Shown here: in pieces, positions 55,173-64,000 of the stretch
Layout: each line of letters opens with the position of its first letter
Numbering within the stretch: the stretch's first letter is position 1
Assembly (NCBI GenBank): GCA_037355855.1
Contig: CM074760.1
Location: 2,348,501-2,412,500 of the forward strand
Length of the DNA: 64,000 nucleotides
Reading direction: 5' to 3'
Source: Pseudo-nitzschia pungens
Taxonomy: Eukaryota; Bacillariophyta; Bacillariophyceae; Bacillariales; Bacillariaceae
Made by a program: the position numbers and the translations under genes
The notes under the pieces: generated by a model
What the model saw: only the letters and a program-made list of their open reading frames with translations
The model's database searches: none
Told to the model about the DNA's origin: nothing

Positions 55173-56215
55173 ATGCCGATGCCTTCTGCGAGCTTAACTA
55201 CCATGGACAAATTCTTGATCCAGATTCTATCCGGAACTTTTTTTGTGATCTCCAGTTTCTGGTACGGTCACAGGCGGATTCGCTCTGTTGGAATTTCCAA
55301 TTTTCCGTTAGGATTTGCTCTGTTTTGCAAGTACGCCCGTCCCTTTGCCTCGGAAGAAACAAGAGCGAAGGATCTTGGAGGAAAGAAAGAAGTATGACAA
55401 GGAAAAAGCTGCTGAGTCGGAGACACCTGGTGATCCTCTCGATGATCCGTCATTCGCACGGAATTGTCTCCTTTGGTCGATGGCGCAACTTCTTTGCGTA
55501 GCGAGTGGGATCTTCGATTGGTACCCGGACACCATCATCAAGGGTGCTGTCATCTTTCATATATTGATGACGGTTCAGGATTCGATCGAGACTCGCCCGA
55601 TCCTACTACACCAGGAGGAAATTGAAAGGAAACGAAAGGAGAAGCAGAAGCTCGAATCCGCCCAATTCTGGAGATTCTTTTTGCCAAAGCCCCTATGGAG
55701 ATGGCTGGGATTCGAAAAGGTCGTGATGACGGCTGCAGCTCCGGAACCGAAAACTAAACCTGATGACGACCTCGGTGATGACGGCGACCACAAAACCAAA
55801 CAGCAGAGAACGAAGGAAGATCTCATCGAGAAGGTTCATGTCGCCAAAAACATTGTTCGTGGAAAACGTGAAACAGCAGTCGATGATTTGATCTGGGGAG
55901 CTATTGAGATCGCGTACGTCGTATTTGACGTAACCCACAAGCAAGCACTTGGAACAGCTTTTATAGTGTATTTGTGCACATTACTTGAAGACGTTCTTGT
56001 AATTTCGAGCGAAGATGGCTCGCAGAAAAAGAAAATAAAATGGTTCAAGATTTTTTGGATTTCAATTGTGTCTGTATGTTACCAGCAAGTGGTTGTTTTC
56101 ATGAACTGGAACGGAACTGAGACATCGAAAGGACACAGCAGGTGGAAAGATCTTCCTCTTTGCTGCATTGCTCATTGAGTCTCTTGTGGTTACGACAATT
56201 CGCCAGAAGATTTAG
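55173..56215 (+). CDS. multi-span membrane protein of unknown function, one frameshift near the 3' end
   Basis: Two exons, 55173-55261 and 55332-56215, with a 70-nt intron (donor GTACGG, acceptor TGCAAG, junction TG|T). About 323 residues after allowing one base to be skipped at 56146-56148. The N-terminus has a hydrophobic leader (about 11-29), then a basic coiled-coil-like segment (KKQERRILEERKKYDKEKAAE). Hydrophobic spans follow: CLLWSMAQLLCVASGIFDWYP with its neighbour IIKGAVIFHILMTVQD, then AIEIAYVVFDVT and ALGTAFIVYLCTLLEDVLVI, then KIFWISIVSVCYQQVVVFM. A Lys/Glu-rich loop separates the halves. In the called frame the protein stops after RWKDLPLCCIAH. Dropping one A of TGGAAAGAT gives KIFLFAALLIESLVV then TTIRQKI, a natural final membrane helix. 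No family is recognised. Confidence 0.65.
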
Positions 56216-57103
56216 ATTTCGGATTTAACCGCGAATTTCCATACACGAAGTAGATATCAAGCTCGATCCGAATCTTCTGCTTTGTTGGTTCTCTGGTGCT
56301 GACTAGGATTGTTACAATGAACAATGGGCATTGACAGAGAATAAATGTGAGAGATAGAGGGAGACGATCATGATTTTCTTTCAATGTTCTAATCAGAATC
56401 AGATGGTTGATGGGCTGAGACGAATGAATAAGCCTTGCATTTAGTTCTGGATACTTTTTGTTTGCTTTTCAAACCAATGGAACTTAATGGTGATAAAATT
56501 GATCAGAAATCATTCTCATCAACACAAAATAACATTTTTCATGGAAAGAAAAGGACAACTCTGCTCTTCTGTTTTTGCTTCTGACTGCATACATATTGTA
56601 ACACTTACGCTATTACATAGCTTTTTGCCGCCATTTCATCATAAGAAGAGCTGTTGGGGCAATGCCTTCGGAGAGAGGTTTTGGTCATAATTTCACCGTC
56701 CAGGGGTGCGCGTAGAAAAGTGTAGGGTATGTTGACGAGTTCGTATTACGAGTACGAGTACGAGTACAGGTAACCTTACTAAGAATTGAGTTACTCCGTG
56801 ATTTTCAGACGAATAGTTTCGAAACCTTGGAATCAATCTGTGTTACTGTATTAGGTAGATTACGAAGTATTACCGGGTACATCACTAATACGGAGTGGTA
56901 GTAGTAGTACCGTAAGGTACTACCGGTAACATAATATTTCACGAAGCATCCTCATCAAATTCGGGACATCTTGCCGAATAGAAGTACCTGGTATTTCGGG
57001 ATACTTCACATTATCCCATCAAGTACAAACCGATTTGAAAGAATAGAGGTTTGAGCAAAAGGAAGATCTTTGCTGTCTTTGATCCTTGAATCCATTGTGA
57101 CAG
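56216..57103. other. intergenic region
   Basis: No gene. GTACGAGTACGAGTAC and GTACTACCGGTA words occur at about 56740-56930. Confidence 0.5.
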
Positions 57104-59078
57104 ATGAGCGGTCGAACAGCAGAGGGAGCAACATGGCGCCGTCGATCGAACCGATACAACCGAATCCATGTCATCGGAGCATTTTTACTCGGATGCTGCT
57201 TTGCGTCCACCGTGACGACTTTTTTCCACTTCACGTCGTTGTCTACATTGGATGACCGAATCTTCGGAAACTGTATCGATACACCAGAAGGCTGCAGGAA
57301 GTGAATTGATACCAGTGCGATGGCAAGAAGAGCCACGTTCGCAGCAATCAAAATCAACAACAACAATCCAGAAGCTTGCTGCTAACCACAACAATTTTGT
57401 TCATCCTGTGGCTGGGTTGGATTGTTCGCACCATGACGGCCCGAATCTAGCCGAAGATGCACAAGAAATGGCGTATTGGCGCGACATCCAGACAGATAAT
57501 TCGTGGACATCGCCCTTCAAGAAAACTACGCGTCAATATCTGAGTTTCGAACCAGACGGTGGCGGTTGGAACAATATTCGAATGAGTATGGGTGCGTTTT
57601 CGGAAACTAGTTGTAGTATTCCCTGGCGAAGTGGTACAAGATTCACAAGAATTGTTTTCGAGATTCCATGCCATGAATGCTTTTTTTATGCTCTACAGAA
57701 ATAATTTTGATTTGCTAGTTTTTATTGCTCACAATTTTCCTCCCTTCCTCGCGGCGAACAAACAATCCCAGAGACTGTCCTAACCATGGCCATAGCCATG
57801 GGCCGTGTGATCGTGTTGCCTCCGTCCCAAAAAATGTACTTGCTTGGTCAGACAACCTTCAACTTTGCCGACTTTTTCCCGCTCCAAGAAATGGCAGAAG
57901 AACACCCCGGACTCGAAATTATATCCACGGAGCAATTTCTCGAAGAAACCATGGGAAAGACCCGCGACACGAAAACTCAAGAAATACTGTATCCTCCAGG
58001 AAGGAAGACTAAGTGGGACGGAGACACACAGGGCATTAAAGAAAAGCTTGGCCCGTGGTTCCGATCTGTTGCCCTCAATCCCGTCTGGGATCCAGCGAAA
58101 TGCATCGCAGCCTTTCCGAAATCCGCGGACCAGCAGGATGTAGATGAACTGCAGCAAATGATGGAGGAGATCTTGGCAGAAGAGGACGGAAAATTTGCCT
58201 CAAATAAAGCCTATGAGGCTTTCATCAACAAACCAACACCAGTTGATGGATCGACAAAGGATCGATTGAGAGAATTTCTATCCGAACGAAGCAATCTTTG
58301 CATATACGACAAGACCTATCAGGAGGCACCAATCATTCATTTCCACGGAAAGGCAGGTGTTGAAGAAGGTGGAGGCCGTTTACTTGTCCACTTTTACGCA
58401 TTCTTGTTCTTCCAGGACTGGCACACGGATTTGTGGATGAAACGATTTGTTCGAGATCATGTTCGCTACATCGATAACATCCAGTGCGTCGCAGCGCGAA
58501 TCGTCCACAAGCTTCGTACCGAATACAAGGAACCTACCTTTGATAGCTTTCACATTCGCCGGAATGATTTTCAATACAAAAAAACACGGGTTGATGCCGA
58601 CGTAATCGTTGCCCAAGCCAAAGACCAAATTCCCGCAGGTCGGACTGTTTATGTTGGGACCGATGAAAAGGACAAACGATTTTTCCGTCCCTTCAAGAAA
58701 GAAGCGGGGTGGAATGTGCTATTCTTGGATGACTTTAAGGACATTATCGGAGACAATATCGATCCGAATTACTACGGTATGATTGATCAATTAGTGGTGA
58801 GTCGTGGAGAAATATTTTTTGGATGTTGGTTCAGTACCTTCACCGGATACATCATGCGTTTGCGAGGTTACCATTCCCAACTGCATCTAGATGATGGAAA
58901 CCAAAATCCGAATACGCAAGCGTACAGAGAAGGACGCCTCCCAAATAGCTTCTACTACGCCCTGAAAGACAGCAAGACAAGGATGCATGATTATTGGCCA
59001 GTCAAACCAGTATTTTACGCTCGAGAATTCCCTGTATCGTGGAGAAACTTGGACGCTGATGTTACCACCGGAACCTAA
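57104..59078 (+). CDS. type II membrane O-fucosyltransferase-like protein (PF10250 type), one frameshift near the 5' end
   Basis: Exons 57104-57591 and 57772-59078 with a 180-nt intron (GTGCGT...CCCAG, ATG G|AG junction). About 597 residues if one base is skipped within 57252-57304. The first frame encodes a short basic head and a signal-anchor span (about 21-42, IHVIGAFLLGCCFASTVTTF). The second frame carries the lumenal part: FEPDGGGWNNIRMSM, VLTMAIAMGRVIVLPP, FHIRRNDFQYKK (HxRRxD-type GDP-fucose site), TVYVGTDEKD and YYGMIDQLVVSRGEIFFG followed by CWFSTFTGYIMRLRG. This order matches the GDP-fucose protein O-fucosyltransferase fold. Acceptor unknown; Golgi location inferred. If translation instead starts at 57252, the protein would lack an anchor. 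A GGAAAC word (57266-57271) is a likely site of the break. Confidence 0.85.
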
Positions 59079-60255
59079 GAGCTTCGAAGGATCAAGACGT
59101 GAAGAATTTACGAAATCCTGAACACAACGTCTTATAAGAATGCCTGGATACGACCGGTCCATACCTCTTAGGTTCTTCTGGGAGCGCCTTCGCTCGTCGT
59201 GAAAACACTCCCTACGCACAACATTGACTAACACAGACCATCACCCGATCAAGTCAAGGGGATTCTTCGTTAATGAATACTCGACACCGCAATTGCCATA
59301 GTAGGTTGATGGCCCTCCGCAAAAGAGTAAATTTTTACACTATGTTGGAACTCCGTGAAGATTTTACAACGAGTTCGAAAGAGGTCACAAATAATGTGAA
59401 ACTTGTTGACTCATGCCGGGAAATTTGAGTTATGTCCCATGAACCAAACAATAAACACACGTGCATACGTTGTCTCTATCTTTTCAGCATTTTTTTTCAA
59501 GGCTTTTGCAAATATCGTTACGTCAGTCCGCAAAGATGGGATCGTTTCATTAAACTGTGTTACTTTTCTAGAGCACAGAGTTGTACAAGCATTTCCCCTT
59601 CGTCATCTGCGTCTCAGTGTCATTCGTTGTTTTTGCTCCTCTTTTTTTCTGTCATCGAAACCTCTCCATCTATTTGACAAACAGCAAGACATCGAATCAC
59701 GTCCGTCATCATTCGCAGTGACATGTATGGGTGTGAGCATGACCCACCATCACATCATTTGGAACGTAATCAGATGTGTGCTCGTGGTAGCTATTGCTGT
59801 TATCGTCGTTCAGATCAGGATCGAAGGCTTCCATACCTGTCGCAATCTTTCTTCAACATGCTGGTTACGGTTATATACATGTTTCGGCGACTTTGCCGGG
59901 ACTCTTGACTTGATGAATCGTTGGCTTCGATGAGGTAGCATCGTGTTGGCGTGGGTACGCAGCTTCCTATCTGTAGTAATTGAAAGGTCGTGAATAGTGG
60001 TTATCATTTTAAAAAAAAGACCCACAGGGGAAAGGAAAATTAAGTCATGCATAATCACCCCCACCTACCGAAAACGTTCACTCATGCCATTGTCAAAGCG
60101 CTACATCAAAGAGATTGAAGACAAGTACGGTAGGAGTATGGTTCGTCAATAATCGTCTACTTTGCTTCAATTTAATATTCCTATTCATCGTACTAGTACA
60201 CTTTAGATAGCGGGTTGAGTGGAACCGAACCAAGTCATTGTTTCGAGAATTGCGT
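59079..60255. other. intergenic region between convergent genes
   Basis: About 1.2 kb. The largest open frame (59403-59933, from a TTG) has hydrophobic stretches but no domain, and is not called. Confidence 0.5.
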
Positions 60256-61973
60256 TCACGGTGAATATATCCCTGACTTTGCTTGTGGATTGCCGCACGA
60301 CTTGAGATCGACAACGACGCAAGAGAAGTTGTCTGTGGAACCGCAAGATTTTGCGTGATCGCACAAATTCCTCGCTGCCCACTTGAATCGATTGGTATCG
60401 ATCTTGAGTTGTCCCTCTTCCATGACACACGAACTCGCAATGACGACGTGAGCCGCTTCCTCGTTGTCCATGACATCCCAAACCCCATCCGAAGATAATA
60501 TCAGGAACCAATCGTCTTTGCCAATATCGTACTCACAAACTTCAGGTTCGGCTGTGACGTAAGGTTTCAACGATGCGTCACCCACGCTTCTCGAAACTGC
60601 CAACAGCCCTTCAACTCTCCATCGTCCCCAGTAGATGACTCGTCCGCCCAGTTCGCTGATACGCCTTGTTTCATCGGGCATCCCCGGTTTGTGGTCACGT
60701 GACAGCCGCACAACCGTTCCGTCTCTTCGCACGACAATCGCCCTAGAGTCACCGGCATTGGCGCATACTATCCTCCTGCCACCGACTAACGTGGTGGCGC
60801 AGGCTGTTGAACCGTCGGGGTGGCCGGTCGCAACAAAATCTTCGTCGATGGAAGTGAAGGCATTTTTCATGGCGTAACCCAAATCAAAGGGGTAGGACTC
60901 CTCGTTTTTGACGTAACTCGACATCCAGTCCGAACAAAATTGACTCGCTTTATCACCCCCGTGCCCATCATAAACTCCGACCCAAGTCAACGGCATTTTC
61001 AAACGTCGATTCTTTCGTTGTCCGAAAGTTACTTCTACTCCATCGTCATTTTTGTTCTGAGACTTGAGAGGGATGGGAGACACTTCGACTTGAACGGCCC
61101 CCATATCCTCGATGGCATACCTGCATTCAGCGATCAATGACGATAGTGGCAGGAGAGAACATGAGATACAGAAGCGTAATGATGATGAGGAAACACGAGT
61201 CCCAACCGTTTTTGACAGTGTTGCCCATACCTTCATCCAACTTACCTGTCTTCCATGTAGTTTCGCCCACCGAAATCGCTCCAGTGGCTCACGTTTATGT
61301 GAACGTTGTTCGGACGCAGTTCTCTTCGTTCCATCATCGACGCTGATCCCCCCGGCTGAGCTGCTGTTCCATCCCCGATGCTGGTTCGCAACGAGTACCG
61401 AACCCTGGCCAAGTCTCGCGGCAGTGACGCCGGTCGTGACGTTTGGTTGTCGGAAGGGTCGCTGTTGTTGAGCGGATCGTGGGGATGGGGCAGCATGCCA
61501 TCGTGCTCCGAAAGCAGGGGCGAAGGCGGTGATGTCGCACCCGTCTTGTCGTCGGGTATACCGTGATCGCTGTTGACTCCATTCATTTTGAGGGCCGAAT
61601 CGTGGCTCACTTTGTTCATAAATTTCCCATCTTTCAAAAACCTTGGCAGGACCAAACAAGATCGTGTTCGTTCTTCTTGGATCCGTTCGCAATGTTCTCG
61701 ATAGGATTCACCCGGATCGGAATCATAGGGATCGTGCGTCCCCTTTGGCAACTCTTTCTTGTTCGTGACAATCGGTCTGGTGCTTTGTCGTCTTCCCCAT
61801 CTCTTATTGTTGGATTCTTCTTCCTCCAGGGCAGAATCGTTTCCGTAGTCCGAAGATGATTGAAAGTTGTGCGTATCAACCTTTCCTTTCCGCCGTCTCC
61901 GGGCATCCCATGCCGAATCGGTCATTATTCCGCCTCCCGAACGAGAACTCCGCCCACGCTGAAGTGATGTCAT
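60256..61973 (-). CDS. PP2C-type Ser/Thr protein phosphatase (PPM family)
   Basis: Two exons, 61973-61246 and 61120-60256, with a 125-nt intron (GTAAGT...ATGCAG, AG|G junction). The protein is 530 residues. A polar N-terminal region (1-225), rich in Ser, Asp and Arg, precedes the catalytic domain. The PP2C motifs appear in order: GGRNYMEDR (about 235-243), WVGVYDGHGGDKA (metal-binding Asp about 294), STACATTLVGG, ANAGDSRAIV, LSRDHKP, AVSRSVGD, LILSSDGVWDVM (Asp about 454) and STDNFSCVVV (Asp about 509). All expected metal ligands look present, so the enzyme should be active. Substrates are unknown. The N-terminal region has no membrane span or clear targeting signal. Confidence 0.93.
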
Positions 61974-62764
61974 GTGGAAAAAAATATATGATGTGCTGTG
62001 CTGTCCTCTCCTCTCCCGTCCAATTAGAATATTGTTGCGTAAAAGATATTAAAATTCCTCTGCTCCAAGCCTCTCGAAACTTTTTCCTTTTGTTCAAAGT
62101 CTGTTATTTTCGCTTTCATCGAGGTTCCTACGATACTATATTGAAATTGTTGCGTATCCTTCTCAACTCTGTCCAACAAAATCTCGAATGTCGAGATTTG
62201 ATGTTGCTATTCTACGTGTACCAGGATTTCCCGTTCTCAGATGAAACAACCGAGAAGTATGGTGCTGGACGAAACCGGACGGAAGCAATCCAGGCAACAG
62301 TAAAGCCGATTAAAATATAAATCCATGCAGAAGGCAATATGCAATTTGCGGAGTATCGTAAGTGAACCTGACAAAAAATTCGAACCGAGTGGACGAAACT
62401 AGCTTTTCGTAGTCCACTTCTTTGTTCGAAAAAGGAATGTATGCAAGTACGAAGAAAATCTGGTGCGCTAACTCACTCACCGAACAATATTGTTTCTTTC
62501 TTCCTTCCGCTGATCGAAGGCTGGTTGTTTTTATTGTCTTTATTCTACTCTTCCCTGCCTGTGATCAATCAATCAAAAGAGGCGAGTTTGTCTACCTGAC
62601 CCAAGGCTGTCGGAGGGACTTGTTACTACCGATCCCGAAAGCTATTGCCGGAAAGGGAGATGTTGTTGCTTCGAATGTTCGACGATGACGAGCGGACATG
62701 TCGCGTTTTCGCGCGTGAAACGCTGCGTATGTTGGTTTGGGCTTGGTCTTAGCCTTACTCGTAA

Positions 62765-62802
<38 letters not shown>

Positions 62803-63572
62803 ACACAAACGTGTTGTAGTTAGTTACCTGTACGTAGGTACGAGTATCCTCAGTAGGAGAGATCTCGATCGTTGGCAGTCCCCTCACATCCCAATACCGC
62901 CCGGTGCTACGTACCGGACGTTATGTATCGGAACTATGAGTCGTGTGCATCGCAAAAATGAACCAAACATTGGATCGCCGAAAAACAGAATATCAAAATC
63001 ATACAAATCTGTAGATAGTAAAGGAATAAAATTATTGACGAGATGGCGCGCTCGCCATCTTAGTTTGTCTCATTTGGGGACCAAAAAGGGTAAAGAGAAC
63101 ACCTTTCCGTGATTCAAGAACTCATGAGTGAAGCGAAACCGTCGCGATCCCAAAAGCTGTTTGTATTTGTAGTAATTTGTTTTTTGAGAATTTTTTGAAT
63201 TTTGCACCAGCAATGTGAAGAAAAAAAGATGAGAACATTTTGAACATCACAGCATAGAACATAGAACATCGAACATCAGAGCACAGAACATGACATCTAC
63301 GGCATAAACAAGCACAATTTCTTTCATGAAACGAACGGAAATCCAAAAGCAGCGTGAGAGGGACCAACTGATTGCAGAGAATCGACAACACTGAATTGTT
63401 CGTGGATGGGAATACAAACACTCGGCAGTCAAATCCAGTAGACGGCAACAACGAGAATTTTCAAAGATTTCAAACGAAAGGAGGAACATCAAAAACGTAC
63501 TTCGTAACATTGATGTATTTTGGAACGAATTACACTCTTTGATTGTTGTCTTGTTTCCCAAAATTATGCAAG
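61974..63572. other. intergenic region, divergent promoters
   Basis: About 1.6 kb between divergent starts. It contains the (CA)n run at 62768-62807 and no supportable gene. A cluster of GAACAT words lies at about 63240-63290. Confidence 0.5.
62768..62807. repeat. (CA)n microsatellite
   Basis: About 15 CA dinucleotides, one T interruption, then about four more. Confidence 0.95.
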
Positions 63573-64000
63573 ATGGTGTTCCCTACACAGGAAGAAATCA
63601 CCAACCATCTTACCATTCTAGCTACAAAGACTTTCGATGAAGCTATAATTCTTGCCAACAAACACGGTCCATGGATCTCCGACGCTATCACGACTTGGTC
63701 GTCAGCCGCTCCCCCTTGGGTGTTCGATCTTCTCGATCAATCAATCCTGCGATTTACAATTGGCGATGATTTTGATTCCTTCCGGGCCGTAAATACAGCC
63801 ATTGCCTTGCTGACGGCGTGGATGTACTACAGAACCTTCAGAGTGATCTTTTCGATTGTACGATTTTGGCTGAGAACCATCTTGGGAATTTGCTGGGTTG
63901 TTCGGTCCACTTTGGGGAGTTTCTATGGTCTTCTGTATAGCATTGGTCTTTGGTGTTTGTCGCTATTTTCCAGCGGGGATAAGCAAACACCCAGTGGGAA
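63573..64000 (+). CDS. membrane protein, N-terminal part, runs off the window
   Basis: The frame from ATG 63573 is open to the last base, giving 142 residues so far. It starts MVFPTQEEITNHLTIL and a helical, soluble stretch (to about 62), then WVFDLLDQSIL. Hydrophobic spans follow: AVNTAIALLTAWMYYRTF, VIFSIVRFWLRTILGICWVV and TLGSFYGLLYSIGLWCLSLF. The end of the window cuts it in a polar loop (SSGDKQTPSG). The reading frame is consistent and strongly patterned, so the gene is probably real. I do not recognise the family. Confidence 0.7.
   Translation, partial: MVFPTQEEITNHLTILATKTFDEAIILANKHGPWISDAITTWSSAAPPWVFDLLDQSILRFTIGDDFDSFRAVNTAIALLTAWMYYRTFRVIFSIVRFWLRTILGICWVVRSTLGSFYGLLYSIGLWCLSLFSSGDKQTPSG

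Noticed and set aside
59403..59933. 176-residue open frame starting with TTG
   Set aside because: It has no ATG at the start, no domain, and codon use like non-coding DNA.
61856..62320. 154-residue plus-strand frame overlapping the PP2C start
   Set aside because: It has no domain, its 5' part is antisense to PP2C exon 1, and the rest is promoter-like AT-rich DNA.

Overview
The window is nuclear DNA from a eukaryote, most likely a raphid pennate diatom of the Pseudo-nitzschia/Fragilariopsis kind; that placement is inference. The evidence is: spliceosomal and H/ACA snoRNP genes; short GT-AG introns (about 60 to 240 nt); a plastid-type leader with a SAF motif on an FKBP; a gametolysin-like M11 protease with a Lys/Cys-rich tail; a membrane-anchored GH81 beta-1,3-glucanase fitting chrysolaminarin metabolism; and secreted Cys-rich proteins with lysine patches. 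No organelle, bacterial or viral segment is evident.

Layout. 1-2255 holds no gene. 2.2-10 kb is housekeeping: an NHP2-like protein (-), an ERD1/EXS-family membrane protein (-) and a PRPF6-like tri-snRNP factor (+). 11-16 kb has a low-complexity repeat protein (+) convergent with an M11 metalloprotease (-). 18-21.5 kb has an FKBP gene (-), a partial copy of it, and a secreted protein with a bacterial-looking domain (+). 23.8-30.2 kb has GH81 (+) convergent with a type II glycosyltransferase (-). 32-37.4 kb has small secreted or membrane proteins and a 15-residue-repeat protein (-). 39.5-45 kb has a TLDc protein (+), a two-exon Cys-rich secreted protein (-) and a small orphan (-). 45.6-52.4 kb has an MDR reductase (-), a papain-like protease (+) and an MFS carrier (-). 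55-62 kb has an orphan membrane protein (+), an O-fucosyltransferase-like protein (+) and a PP2C phosphatase (-). A membrane protein runs off the right edge.

The genes do not form an operon-like pathway. Many products enter the secretory route (M11, C1A, GH81, two glycosyltransferases, several secreted orphans), which is ordinary for a diatom. Gene-free DNA carries MITE-like elements, minisatellites and a recurring vocabulary of short palindromes.

The most useful observations are: (a) four genes whose frame is broken by single-base events, several at GGAAA words; (b) a secreted protein of about sixteen 15-residue SGG/GGG-x-x-N repeats plus a C-terminal coiled coil; (c) a recent 110-bp duplication across an FKBP intron-exon junction; (d) two MITE-like elements with related long inverted repeats; (e) a duplicated N-terminal motif in PRPF6. 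I did not find a convincing new multi-gene system. Gene models were built by hand from splice signals and frame, without alignment tools.
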